A stretch of 64,000 nt of DNA from assembly GCA_938743325.2 (NCBI GenBank), contig OW568872.1, forward strand, positions 806,001 to 870,000, read 5' to 3'. Positions 1-9,144 of this stretch are shown here, piece by piece (the first letter of the stretch is position 1; every line of letters begins with the position of its first letter). The translations under genes and the position numbers were made by a program. This stretch comes from Pycnococcus provasolii (lineage: Eukaryota; Chlorophyta; Pseudoscourfieldiophyceae; Pseudoscourfieldiales; Pycnococcaceae). Below the pieces are notes generated by a model. That model ran no database searches, was not told where the DNA came from, and was given only the letters and a program-made list of their open reading frames with translations.

Positions 1-678
1 AAGCTCGGCGGTGCCCGCCTTGTTGCGCAGGCGGTCTTCGATGTCAGCTCGGTCCGCCTTGAGAGCGATCGCTTCGGTGACTTCGACGATACTCGCCTTG
101 GTCTCCAGCCTGTGCGAGACGTCATCCGACTCCGCCTTGCGCGCAAGCTCCCCTCTAAGCGTTCTAGCGAGAGCGCTAATTCTGTCCTGCGCATCCGCTC
201 TTGCGCTCGTGATTTCGTCTCTGCCCGCCTTGGCGTCTATGGCCGCCTCGAGCCTTGCCGCCGCGGATGCGACCGCCCCGTCCACGTCCGCCCTGGTCGC
301 GTAGTGGTTGGCAATGGCCGCGCTGACATCCGCGCGGTCCACCTTGGTGGCCAACTGGCTCGCCAGTTTCGTAACAGCCGACTGCACGTCAGCGGACGTC
401 GCGGTCACGGCGTCCAGGCTTCCGTCCATCCTGCGCTCGAGTGCGCGCACGGCATCCCCCTGCGCGTGTAGAACGTCGTGGAACGCCTTGAACGTGAGCC
501 TGACGACGTCCTGTATGTTGCGCCACTCGTTGAGTCCTTGCGTGAGGTCGTCGATGGTGGACTGCGCGACGTACTGCGACGGCATGGGCGACGGAATAGA
601 AGACGACGACAGCGGACCGAAGACTTGAGCTTGAGAGCGCTGCTTCGAGTGGCCGCTGACGACTTTGCGCGCGGACAT
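1..678 (-). CDS. Coiled-coil protein, N-terminal part (cut by window edge)
   Basis: The reading frame begins at an ATG (678) and stays open for 226 codons to the left edge, so the C-terminus lies outside the window. After a Ser/Pro-rich head of about 35 residues there is a short conserved-looking stretch (around LNEWRNIQDVVRLTFKAFHD), then a long series of heptad-like segments of the form L-x-x-K-A-D-R-A-D-V, typical of a segmented alpha-helical coiled coil. I do not recognise the family. The pattern resembles basal-body and axonemal coiled-coil proteins of flagellates, which would suit the IFT genes in this window, but that is inference. Its upstream side (679-780) is very A/T-rich, unlike the coding DNA. 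Confidence 0.7.
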   Translation of the reverse strand, partial: MSARKVVSGHSKQRSQAQVFGPLSSSSIPSPMPSQYVAQSTIDDLTQGLNEWRNIQDVVRLTFKAFHDVLHAQGDAVRALERRMDGSLDAVTATSADVQSAVTKLASQLATKVDRADVSAAIANHYATRADVDGAVASAAARLEAAIDAKAGRDEITSARADAQDRISALARTLRGELARKAESDDVSHRLETKASIVEVTEAIALKADRADIEDRLRNKAGTAEL

Positions 679-1530
679 TCAAGAGCCACAACTGCAAGTA
701 ACAAGCGGAAGTGAATATTTTAAAATAAGACGCGGAAAATTAAAAAATTAAAAAATTAAAACTTAAAAAAAACAAGTGGAATTCATTGAAATGCGTTGGG
801 GGAGATCGTTGGGGGGGGGGGGGGGGGCACCTGGTAAAATTTTACTTGATTGTGCTTGTCCATTGAGGAATCCCATTACAGTATTGAGGCCCTCTGGTGT
901 CTGTCCCTCCCTCTGGGCAACGGGATGATGACCGTGTGCGTGTGGTCGGAAGAGTCATCTGGGTCGCGCTGGGGGTCGCGCATCTGGGCTGGGAGGGAGA
1001 CTCCCGGCTGCCCGGAGTGGAGTTGGTTGGGATGGAGAGCTCAGAGGGCTACTTCCTTTTTAGTCCAACCAACGGCTACTTTTGCCTTCGCCTTCGCCTC
1101 CTTTGGAAACCTCGCATGCCATGCGGCCTCGGGAGATGGGAGATTTGAGATTTGAACCATGGAGATTGCAATCCGGCTCGCCTCGGGATCGGGGGAGCTA
1201 GGGTACCTTCATCGTGAGGTGCACGGGTTCCCAGAGGTGTTCCCAGCCTGGTTGTGACTTTATACATACCTTGTACCATCCTACAGTATCTTTACCAAAC
1301 TACATTCTGTAACATACGGGTAGTGAGGGTGCACCTTGAGGGTGGTCAGGTGGTGTGCACTGGGCAGTATTTAGTTCACGAAGAGTCCTATACCTTTAGT
1401 AAGCTTAAGTGATAGGATCAATAGTCAATGGGTCGATATAGATAGTTAGTACTACAGTGTGCTTTCTGACCACTTCAGTATTGCTAGGGATGCGAACCAT
1501 TTTTTGGGCCACGTGTTTAGTTCCATCTCG
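679..1530. other. Intergenic region with A/T-rich block and G17 run
   Basis: This spacer holds no convincing gene. At 715-775 it is A/T-rich (aaaattaaaa words), a plausible promoter for the minus-strand gene ending at 678. At 811-827 there is a run of 17 consecutive G. The rest is unstructured and serves as the 3' side of the NHL gene. Confidence 0.6.
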
Positions 1531-3003
1531 TCAAGTCACGTTGCGCTTGCGCCGAAGCAGGATGCGCGTGCGCGCACAAACAACACATGCCACGAACACG
1601 AGTGTCAACAAAGATAAAATGAGCAAGCTCAAAGGTGTACCTGCGGCAGACATGTCGCGCCGAGGCTCGGGCGCAACACGGCCCGCAACGCGAATTGAAC
1701 CACTGGCGTCCACGTAGCGGGAACCCCAAACGAGAGGGTACGCGTCAAGCGTGTCGCCGGCAGACGCAGTCGCGGCGTCTTCGAGCTTCACGCGAAGCAG
1801 CTGACTGCCGGCTGTATCCGCAAGCACGAGCGCGCCCGAGTCGCCGCCTAGCGGCGTTCGACGAGGCAAGATGAATGCGCCGCGGAAAGCGGAGGTTGCA
1901 GGTCGTCCGGGCGAGCTCGCGCGCCGAGGCGTGCCCGGCGCCTTGGCAGTGGGAGCACGACGAACTAGAAGAAGAGCTGGCGGTGCATCGCCAATAAGAC
2001 GCCATATGCCTCCACGCTGTGAATCGGTGACGAAGAGCACGTCCTTTTCATAACCGAGGGAGGGGGCGGCCACTATGCCTCGAGGATCGACGAAGCTTTT
2101 CGCAGCAGCGACTGTTGTCACTTTTGTGACGACTCCATTCTTCGAACCACGCCGCACCGTAACGCGCCGCACACGCTTACCTGCATCCCAGCTGAAGAAG
2201 CCGGCGCTCAAAACATTGCTCTGTCTCAGGTGATATCCACTCTCAACGACGTAGAGCTCCGCGAGCACTCCCGACGGCGGTGAACTTGAAGCGACTACAG
2301 CACGTAGGCCATTAAAAGTAGCCTTGGTGCCAGGACCGTCAACGCCGCCCCGTATTCCAGGTCTCCCCGCGACGGTTGTCACCTGCCCTTTGCCGTTGAG
2401 CGGAGAAATTCGCCGCACGGCGTCGTTCAAAAAGTCAGTCACATACAGCGCGTTGCCGTCTTCCGCCACGGCAATTCCCCCGGGCGCGCTGAAACGAGCG
2501 GTCTTCACAGCCTTGCCGTCAGCGTGACCGCGCGATCCTGGCCGCCCAGCAATAACTTCGCCGCATCCGAGTTCAGTGTCAAAGCGAATAATGCTGTGCG
2601 AATAAGACGCGCTGGCGTAGACATACCCACTCGAGTATGAGATTCCGCGCAGACCAGCCATGGCTGCATATGCGCGCTCGGCGCTGGCACCGCAAGGCTT
2701 TTGTTGGTTACCCTCTGCCCGCGCAGATGGTCGCTCGTCGTTGGCTGAAGCGTGGTCACCGCAAGCGTCTTGACCTTCCGCAACTTCACCGAGACGAGCT
2801 CGTGTGGACGACGTCCAGTCCGAGGCGGCGGCGATGCGACTGGATGAACGCCAACCACGGCCGTCGGTGACCCATGACCTCGACGAAGCACACGGCGCGA
2901 TGGCGAGGACCCGGTCGTGAAAGTCGACGACATACAGCAGTCGCGACGACCCCGCGGCAACCGCAACCGGGTCGCGGAACGGCGCGACGACGCCGCCCTC
3001 CAT
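1531..3003 (-). CDS. NHL-repeat beta-propeller protein with C-terminal membrane anchor
   Basis: 490 residues. At least four NHL-type blades are visible from repeated P-x-G-I-A-V-A ... L-Y-V-T-D motifs with intervening V-A-G-R-P-G-x-R-G-x-x-D-G loops (roughly residues 10-420). Near the C-terminus (about 457-476) there is one hydrophobic helix followed by a basic tail (RTRILLRRKRN), the look of a single-pass membrane anchor with a cytosolic tail. NHL propellers bind proteins, peptides or RNA; the partner here is unknown. Odd: no signal peptide precedes the propeller although the topology suggests it should be extracytoplasmic, and the first residues look like the middle of a blade. Either an upstream exon is missed or targeting uses the C-terminal helix. 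The ATG at 3003 follows a pyrimidine-rich tract (coding strand), as at other starts here. Confidence 0.75.
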   Translation of the reverse strand: MEGGVVAPFRDPVAVAAGSSRLLYVVDFHDRVLAIAPCASSRSWVTDGRGWRSSSRIAAASDWTSSTRARLGEVAEGQDACGDHASANDERPSARAEGNQQKPCGASAERAYAAMAGLRGISYSSGYVYASASYSHSIIRFDTELGCGEVIAGRPGSRGHADGKAVKTARFSAPGGIAVAEDGNALYVTDFLNDAVRRISPLNGKGQVTTVAGRPGIRGGVDGPGTKATFNGLRAVVASSSPPSGVLAELYVVESGYHLRQSNVLSAGFFSWDAGKRVRRVTVRRGSKNGVVTKVTTVAAAKSFVDPRGIVAAPSLGYEKDVLFVTDSQRGGIWRLIGDAPPALLLVRRAPTAKAPGTPRRASSPGRPATSAFRGAFILPRRTPLGGDSGALVLADTAGSQLLRVKLEDAATASAGDTLDAYPLVWGSRYVDASGSIRVAGRVAPEPRRDMSAAGTPLSLLILSLLTLVFVACVVCARTRILLRRKRNVT

Positions 3004-3420
3004 CAGCCTTCCGATCGGGAAGGGAAGGGAAGGGAAGCGAAGGGAAGGGCTAACCCCACGGTACAGGTATTGGGTGTGCCACCTGGCCCAAGGGACGGCC
3101 GGACGGGCCAGCAGGGGATCCCCATCGGAATGCCCATCCTACGAGGAAACTTACCACTACGATACAACACCTGGTACATATACTGTACTGTACTCGATGT
3201 CAGGCCTACTGTACCTGTACCACTGTAACTTACAGTCTGTAAGGCAAGCCTGGGCAGTCCGTTGAACTACTGTACGATACATTCGCGCGTGAGGCTTACT
3301 TACGCGTGCTGACGCATTCATGGGGACTGTCGAACATCGAGTATCTTAGCATCAAGCACATTTTGTTTAAGGTATTAACTACACATTACAGCCTGACAAG
3401 AAGTCAAATAGGTGACCGCT
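3004..3420. other. Intergenic; purine tract and TACTGTAC words
   Basis: No gene seen. Positions 3018-3050 are a GGGAA-type repeat (pyrimidine-rich on the strand of the NHL gene, just before its ATG). Positions 3174-3235 are dense in overlapping TACTGTAC/GTACTG words, discussed in the findings. Confidence 0.55.
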
Positions 3421-5091
3421 TTACACGAGCTCGCGGCCGACAGCTGGCGTTGGAGCAGCTTGGGTTTGCTGCTGACAGTCCGATAGCAACGTCAGCAGTG
3501 CATGCTCCTTCGCCGCATTCCACGTATGGTTGGATTCTATTATTAGAACGTCTTCGCCACGGCCAGGCGACGTAGACGCGGCTGCAGCGTTGTCAAACAG
3601 CACCGTCCCAATAGCTGCGTCGCTGTTGTCGCTGCCTGACCGTGACCGATTCCCTCTTTGTTCAAGGCCGTCGCAGCCGTCGCCGCCGTCGTCGCCACTC
3701 TCGAAGAACGACCATGCTCTGTATATCAGAAAGCTCGAGAACAACACCGCGAACACGCTCGTCACGTAAAACATCACTCCGTTCTCGGGCGCCATTGCCG
3801 TGCATTTGCTCCATTCGTTCCTTCGATCTTCGAGTATCTGTATGTAAGCCATTTTGTTTTGAGCATAGCACATAGGATTAAATCGGGCCACGTCATCGAG
3901 ACTGCCATCTTCATGGCCAGCGAGTCGCCGGCCGTGCGACGAAGGGCCGTGCGAAGGGCCGTGCGAAGGTTCGTCGCTGTTATGACTGCCGCCGCCATAC
4001 GAGTGATGCGGCGGCGGATAAGTGGTATAGACGGGCGGCACGTGGCCGCCACCAGCGGTCGGTTGCATGGGACCGCCGCCATGATGGTCCGGGTGGAAGG
4101 GGATGAACAGCCCGGTGTGCCTCTCGCCCTTCACGTCGTGGTACACGTGACCCCAGCACCTGTTCCCAATCTTTATGCCCGTCACGGCGTGGTGCAGCAA
4201 GCCGATGTTGAAGGCGGCCACGAAGTCAAGCACTGGCGTATTCGTCAGCAGGCCGAGTGCCATAGAGCTATAGGTGGGCAGGTCGCCAAGGCAAGCTGCA
4301 AGCAAGCACGACACCACGAGGTGGTTAAGCCGGCTGCCCAGAAGCTTGGAGACGCGATGTCGCACCACCTTCATCGCCCATATGTTCATGGTTGCTCCAC
4401 GCGCCATAGCAAATAACGCGAACGCCCTGGCGATTAAGATTACGGCGAGGAGTATGTTGGCTCGCACGTTAATCGACAGCGCCGTGCCAGGACCAGAAAA
4501 GGCGATGATTGCCGCAATGCGACTCCCAAAGCGCACGAGGAAGGGCCGCCCAATTCCGATGAACGGCGTGCTGCCAACGCTCGTTAGAGGCACCCATAAT
4601 ATTGCGGCATAGTCGTCACTGTGCGGCACTGAGGAGAGCCAGTGCATGGACCAGGCGTTGTCGGACACCGGCGCGTAGGATACGAAGTAAGAAATGACAA
4701 TCGTAACGACGCCGATAGCGATGGAGAGAGCGTAGATGAGTGCAAGTTGTTTTCTCAGCGCGAAAAGCGTCGTCCTGAGTTTCTCCAGAGTTGTCCGGCT
4801 GTCCTCCATACCAACACTGCGGTGAACACTGGCGACACTGGCGCGCGGACTTCCCGCGAGCGTTGTGAGTGCGCGCAAGTTGAGCGGAACCCGTTCGTGT
4901 CGTTCTCCTATTTCGTTCGCCTCTTGTATTTCGAGGCTTGAGAAAGCGACAGGCGTTTGCGGCTCCTCTTCCATTCTCTCCTGGAAGAGGTTATTATGTT
5001 TAACAAACTGCGCGTTTGTTGGTTCGCTGCTAAAAGTATGCGTTGACGTCCTGACGGAGAGAGAGAAGGCACCCAACCCTGAGTTCGCCAT
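3421..5091 (-). CDS. Orphan multipass membrane protein
   Basis: 556 residues from the ATG at 5091 (an in-frame TTG lies five codons upstream; a later in-frame ATG precedes EEEPQTP). A soluble N-terminus of about 115 residues is followed by roughly five to six hydrophobic segments (for example LALIYALSIAIGVVTIVISY, ANILLAVILIARAFALFAMA, LNHLVVSCLLAACLG and VMFYVTSVFAVLFSSFLIYR). Between the last two lies a low-complexity His/Pro/Gly/Ser loop containing HPDHHGGG and GPSHGPSSHG, and the protein ends in a Ser/Asp/Gly-rich tail. I cannot assign a family. The His-rich loop could bind metal, as in some transporters, but no transporter motif is visible. Confidence 0.65.
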   Translation of the reverse strand: MANSGLGAFSLSVRTSTHTFSSEPTNAQFVKHNNLFQERMEEEPQTPVAFSSLEIQEANEIGERHERVPLNLRALTTLAGSPRASVASVHRSVGMEDSRTTLEKLRTTLFALRKQLALIYALSIAIGVVTIVISYFVSYAPVSDNAWSMHWLSSVPHSDDYAAILWVPLTSVGSTPFIGIGRPFLVRFGSRIAAIIAFSGPGTALSINVRANILLAVILIARAFALFAMARGATMNIWAMKVVRHRVSKLLGSRLNHLVVSCLLAACLGDLPTYSSMALGLLTNTPVLDFVAAFNIGLLHHAVTGIKIGNRCWGHVYHDVKGERHTGLFIPFHPDHHGGGPMQPTAGGGHVPPVYTTYPPPHHSYGGGSHNSDEPSHGPSHGPSSHGRRLAGHEDGSLDDVARFNPMCYAQNKMAYIQILEDRRNEWSKCTAMAPENGVMFYVTSVFAVLFSSFLIYRAWSFFESGDDGGDGCDGLEQRGNRSRSGSDNSDAAIGTVLFDNAAAASTSPGRGEDVLIIESNHTWNAAKEHALLTLLSDCQQQTQAAPTPAVGRELV

Positions 5092-5786
5092 GAAGCAACA
5101 AGGCAAGCAACTGCTATCTAAGTTAACTTAATATATATGCTAAGAAGTTGAAGTTGTGTGGCTTAAGCACCGGAGCTTAAGAGGAAGCTTAAGCACAGAG
5201 GCCGCGACCAAAAGAGGAGGGCTGAAGGGGAGGGGAGGGGAGGGTGTCGCGACCAAAGGCCACAGTACTGAGTACTCCCACTGTACTTTACCATAAGAGG
5301 AGGACGAAACCTTTTGTTTTTTGGTCCCAATGTCAAAAGACATTTGGACATGGATGATGCTCCGTTGTACCTCCGAAGTATGTAGAAAGCCTCCTCTACG
5401 GTTGTGCCTCTCCCTAGCTACTGCCTCCTCCGATTCCGAAGGACTCCTCATGAGCAGCATCAGCAGCATCATGATTCAGGAGAGAGGGAGGGAGTGGATG
5501 ATGCCATCATCCATGGCGATGATGGATGATTATCAGCCTTGCCATTTCTTAAGGTAGTCTACCTTAGGTGGACGTAGGTGGTCATATACATATGGACGAT
5601 TGTGATATCACAAATGCACGTTCGTGTTCAACGGGTGTCGCACGCAGCACACCTCTGGCACCTCTCTGGCACTTCTATCTGGCACAACTCGGCCGCGGTT
5701 GTTGTTCGGGGTTCACATTTCTTGCCCCACGATGCGAAACCCGAAATCCCTTCCACTTCACTTCCTCCGGCTTTGTTTCTGTTTCT
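5092..5786. other. Divergent promoter region between membrane protein and WDR53-like gene
   Basis: No gene seen. Three GCTTAAG words lie in 5159-5196, a GGGGA repeat at 5226-5246, and paired CAGTACTG/GTACT words at 5262-5290. Positions 5440-5540 are simple ATG/GAT-rich sequence. The two flanking genes are transcribed away from this spacer. Confidence 0.5.
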
Positions 5787-7058
5787 ATGTCGTCGCGGCG
5801 CTTTGCGCTCACACGTCTTCACGCGACGGCGCTGCCCCCCTGCGAAGCGCAAGACGCAACCGACGCGCCGGCGCCGACGGCGATCGCTTTCAACGCACTT
5901 CGGAATCCAAGCGAATCGACGCGACTACTGGCTGTCGGCGACGACTGCAGTCGCGTGCACCTCTACACGGTTGGTACGGGACACACGCCGGCCGCGCAAC
6001 TTGACGACGCTCTTGTAGAGGAGGACGTAGCTCAGGGGATTCACATGCAGCTCGTAGCGACCACATCTTTTGGCGAAAACGAGGGAATGCGTGGAAATCA
6101 CGACGACGACAACGACGACGACGACGATGACGACGACGCGCCAGCCGTGACTAGCGTCGCATTTCACCCCACGCGCACCAACGAGCTGTACGCGGCGTGC
6201 GGGACGCACGTCGTCGTCATGGATGTCGAGAACGATCTCAGAGTTCTTCGTGTCCACGTCGTCGCGGAGGATGAAATCAACGCCGTCGCAATACACCCAA
6301 AGGGCACGTTCTTTGCCGTTGCCGATGACACGGGACGCGCCTCGGTGTGCGAGTGCGGGACGGCCGACGAAGGTGGTGCGTCAGTGCCGGCAAAGCCGCG
6401 AAAGGTGATCCGCAGTGCTCACGACGGCATATGCTCTGCCATCGCATTCGCAGGCTCGAGGCGACCTTGGGACATTGTCACCGCAGGATACGACTGCACG
6501 GCGCGCCTGCACGACTTCAGCACTGGCAAGGTCAAGGCTGAAGCGGACATGCGCACGACGTCGCCGTCGTCGTCCACGGGCGCGCCAGAGGAGGGCCGAG
6601 AGATGTGCAACCCGCCTTTTGTGCACGCAGTAGCGGTGCTCGATCCTCCCGGAAACTCGGTAGTTGTGTGCCGTGGTGATGGACGCATCGCGCTGTGGTC
6701 GTACGGCGCAGGCGGCGGCGGTGCTATGGAATGGCTCGGTGGCGCGTGCGAGATGCCAGGCGCGAAACGGCAGGCGGGACACGCCTCGGCGGCAACCAGC
6801 GTGGCGGTGTGCCATATCCACGACAATGTGCTTGCTGTTACGGGAGGCAACGACCGCCGGCTCATTCTGTGGGACGTTTCTAACGACGCTCCTTGGCGGT
6901 CGAGGGATGGCAGCCACGGCGACGTCGTGGCCGCACCGCTTCACGTCGTGAAGCATGCCGCAGGCAAGGTGAACATGCTCGCAGCTGACGGCGCGTATGT
7001 TGCCGTGGCAGACACGTCGGACGGCGTGTCGCTTTATTGTGTACTTCAGAAAGAATGA
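5787..7058 (+). CDS. WDR53: WDR53-like WD40 protein
   Basis: 423 residues from the ATG at 5787. Degenerate WD40 blades run through the whole protein. Their order and wording match human WDR53: VTSVAFHP...LYAACGTHVVVMDV, then EINAVAIHP...AVADDTGRAS, KVIRSAHDGICSAIAF, LAVTGGNDRRLILWD, and a final KVNMLAADGAYVAVADTSDGVSLY. An acidic Asp-rich insert (about residues 110-120) sits before the second blade. WDR53 is reported as a DDB1-CUL4-associated WD protein, so a substrate-receptor role in ubiquitination is possible but not shown by the sequence. The stop codon lies 73 bp from the stop of the convergent hydroxylase gene. Confidence 0.8.
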   Translation: MSSRRFALTRLHATALPPCEAQDATDAPAPTAIAFNALRNPSESTRLLAVGDDCSRVHLYTVGTGHTPAAQLDDALVEEDVAQGIHMQLVATTSFGENEGMRGNHDDDNDDDDDDDDAPAVTSVAFHPTRTNELYAACGTHVVVMDVENDLRVLRVHVVAEDEINAVAIHPKGTFFAVADDTGRASVCECGTADEGGASVPAKPRKVIRSAHDGICSAIAFAGSRRPWDIVTAGYDCTARLHDFSTGKVKAEADMRTTSPSSSTGAPEEGREMCNPPFVHAVAVLDPPGNSVVVCRGDGRIALWSYGAGGGGAMEWLGGACEMPGAKRQAGHASAATSVAVCHIHDNVLAVTGGNDRRLILWDVSNDAPWRSRDGSHGDVVAAPLHVVKHAAGKVNMLAADGAYVAVADTSDGVSLYCVLQKE

Positions 7059-7131
7059 ATAATGATGTCATCTACAACATAACATAAACCTCTGTATTAT
7101 TTGATCAGCTGATTTCTAGCAAAGCTTGAGA

Positions 7132-8025
7132 TCAGTTCGCGCCAACGGGAACCTTCACCGTGGACGCCGCGGCAAGCGCACGCGCGTACTCAGTCGCGTC
7201 GTACTGCGGGCGCGACTCGGGAAGGTTGCTCGTCTTGGCTTTCGGCCCCCACTCGGACTCGGGCACGTACGTTCCGAGCACGTGGTCGACGAGCGGCGCG
7301 CACACGTTGTAGTTGCACCGTCCACTCAGGACGTGGTGTCCCTGGTGGTTGGCGTAGAGCCAGTTGAAGTACGCCGAGCCACGAAGTCCCTTGAGCCACG
7401 AGCTGGGAAGTCCCTCGGCAATTGGAACGTCGGGAAGTCCGTGCATTGCTGGGTGCAAAGCGTTCCAGATGAGTCCGTGGGCGACGGTGGCGGTGACGAT
7501 GAAGGCGGACGCTTCGGCAAAGTTGAGCCCAAGCACGCCGCAGAGCACCCACGGGCACGTGACGAACATCTGTCCAATCATCATAGCGACGATGTCGTAC
7601 TCGAACGCGGTTCCACGGTACGTCTTTCCCTCGAGCACGGCACATGGCTCGCTGGCGAGCCACTTGGCATCCGTCCTGAGCGACATGTCGTCCAGCGTCT
7701 CCGCGTGGTGCTCGACGTGTCCCCCCCCGGGCAGCTTGGGTCGGTCGAGGAAAGTCTGCGCGAACTTGCGCACACTCGCATATGTGTTGAGCTCCTCGTG
7801 CTGGTACCACCTGTGCGTGATGTACTCGTTGATAGAGACGAGCGCGTAGGTGGTGGGTACGGCGACGGCGATTCGGATCGCGTGCATTGTCGACTCCGGA
7901 TCTAACGCAAGGGCCGAGCACGCGAGGCGACGAGCGGGCGAGCGAGCGGTTTTCAAGGGGGAGCGCGTTTTCAGCGGGGATCGCAGCGAAGGACGCAGCG
8001 ACATCATCGTGCTTGTGAGCGGCAT
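7132..8025 (-). CDS. Plastid-type fatty-acid-hydroxylase superfamily (di-iron) protein
   Basis: 297 residues from the ATG at 8025; an in-frame TTG lies three codons upstream. The first 40 residues are rich in Ser, Arg, Thr and Lys and lack acids, as in a chloroplast transit peptide. The rest carries the histidine clusters of the membrane di-iron hydroxylase/desaturase superfamily: H71-R-W-Y-Q-H76, H103-V-E-H106-H107, H191-P-A-M-H195 and N-H227-Q-G-H230-H231, with hydrophobic segments around 50-65, 145-165 and 172-188. These enzymes use O2 and a reductant to hydroxylate lipids, sterols or carotenoids; the substrate cannot be read from the sequence. Convergent with the WDR53-like gene. Confidence 0.8.
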   Translation of the reverse strand: MPLTSTMMSLRPSLRSPLKTRSPLKTARSPARRLACSALALDPESTMHAIRIAVAVPTTYALVSINEYITHRWYQHEELNTYASVRKFAQTFLDRPKLPGGGHVEHHAETLDDMSLRTDAKWLASEPCAVLEGKTYRGTAFEYDIVAMMIGQMFVTCPWVLCGVLGLNFAEASAFIVTATVAHGLIWNALHPAMHGLPDVPIAEGLPSSWLKGLRGSAYFNWLYANHQGHHVLSGRCNYNVCAPLVDHVLGTYVPESEWGPKAKTSNLPESRPQYDATEYARALAAASTVKVPVGAN

Positions 8026-8377
8026 GGTGGACAATGCAGAGAGTGTGCTTCAGATTGGGATGTTTTGATTGGATGCCGGACGTGGTTGCACACGGTGCCC
8101 GGGGGATTTCTGTGGTGAGAAATGCCCTGGGAAAATCTCTCTCAGGTACAACGGACGGAACGGAACCGAACTGAACCGGATTGATGAGCGAGGAGAGGAA
8201 GGAATGAACCGCTCAGAAGAAGAAGAGGGGAGGAATAATAATCGGGGTTTGAGTTTTTTTTTCGGGGTTTCTTTTTCCGGGGTTTGAGTTTTTTTTTTCG
8301 GGGGTTCTTTTTTTTCGGGGTTTGCATGTTTCAATTTTTTCAGAATTTGTTGGTTTTATTTTGGGTCCACCCAACCC
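8026..8377. repeat. Intergenic region with C-G4-T3 / poly-T repeat
   Basis: Five CGGGGTTT-like units separated by poly-T or TTTGAG lie in 8242-8323. The spacer separates the divergent hydroxylase and SAP-like genes; no coding potential seen. Confidence 0.5.
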
Positions 8378-8989
8378 ATGCCCATGGGCGCAATAAGGTT
8401 CATGGCGCCCTTGAGGTGTCCCTTGAGGAGACCACAAGGACACTTTTGTGATACCCGCACGTCTTCTAAGTGTCGCGTATCCAACCTGCACCTCGACACG
8501 GTCGTCGGCGGAGTTTCCGTGCTCGCGACGGTTAGCGTGCTGCAGGGATGGGCGTCGGGAGTCTCGTGGCCAACAACGGGTCAAAAGCAGAGAAACGAAT
8601 GTCAAAGACAGGACAACGGCGCAGAGAAAGAGAAGTGGCGCGCTTCCTCTCAGGACGACGACGAAGAGCGCGAACAGTCCGTCGACGGCACGGTGTTTGC
8701 GCCGACAAACAGGCAGGTGGAAGGTGCCATCGTCGCGTTGCTTGCACGCGCGCAGGACGCCCGACAGAGGCGTGACGAGCGCCTCGACGACGACGCGGCA
8801 TCCGCAGACTACGAAGCTGCGCGCTGGGAGGCGCGCATGGCGTTGAGGCGCTCGTCCGCGCGTGCTCTTCGCGAGGCGATCGAGTCGCGTGGTCTCAAGC
8901 AGGCGGTGGGCGGTCCTCGCGGCGGCCTGCAGAAGTTCACCAAGGCGCAGCTCGTCGCGCGCGTCGAGCGCGCGGAGCGTCTCGTGTGA
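8378..8989 (+). CDS. Small basic protein with SAP-like C-terminus (hypothetical)
   Basis: 203 residues from the ATG at 8378. The N-terminal third is unremarkable and could include untranslated sequence. The central part is strongly charged (QDDDEEREQ, ARQRRDERLDDDAASADYEAARWEAR). The last 45 residues (SSARALREAIESRGLKQAVGG...KFTKAQLVARVERAERL) fit the helix-loop-helix layout of a SAP motif (L-x-x-x-L-x-x-x-G-L ... K-x-x-L-V-x-R), a DNA/RNA-binding module, but with a longer loop. No close family recognised. AATAAA-like words follow at about 9076. Confidence 0.5.
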   Translation: MPMGAIRFMAPLRCPLRRPQGHFCDTRTSSKCRVSNLHLDTVVGGVSVLATVSVLQGWASGVSWPTTGQKQRNECQRQDNGAEKEKWRASSQDDDEEREQSVDGTVFAPTNRQVEGAIVALLARAQDARQRRDERLDDDAASADYEAARWEARMALRRSSARALREAIESRGLKQAVGGPRGGLQKFTKAQLVARVERAERLV

Positions 8990-9144
8990 GAGCCAGACCG
9001 ACCAAGCGCGTCTTGTACAGTACCACGTACATACGACAACGAGTAAAGTGCATGTAAACTACCAAAGAGAAGAAAAAATAAATACGTGCAAACGACCATG
9101 TTCGTTGAAAAGTTGAGAAGAAGACAAGAAGACGAAAAAAGAGG

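Noticed and set aside
1121-1210. Possible tRNA T-arm (GGTTCAAATC on the minus strand)
   Set aside because: No A box, acceptor stem or cloverleaf could be drawn around it.
6381-6956. Minus-strand frame under the WDR53-like gene
   Set aside because: Arg/His/Ala-rich composition without motifs, opposite a clear WD40 protein.
8213-8605. Lys/Pro-rich minus-strand frame (KKNSNPGKRNPEKK)
   Set aside because: It is the translation of the CGGGGTTT/poly-T repeat, not a protein.
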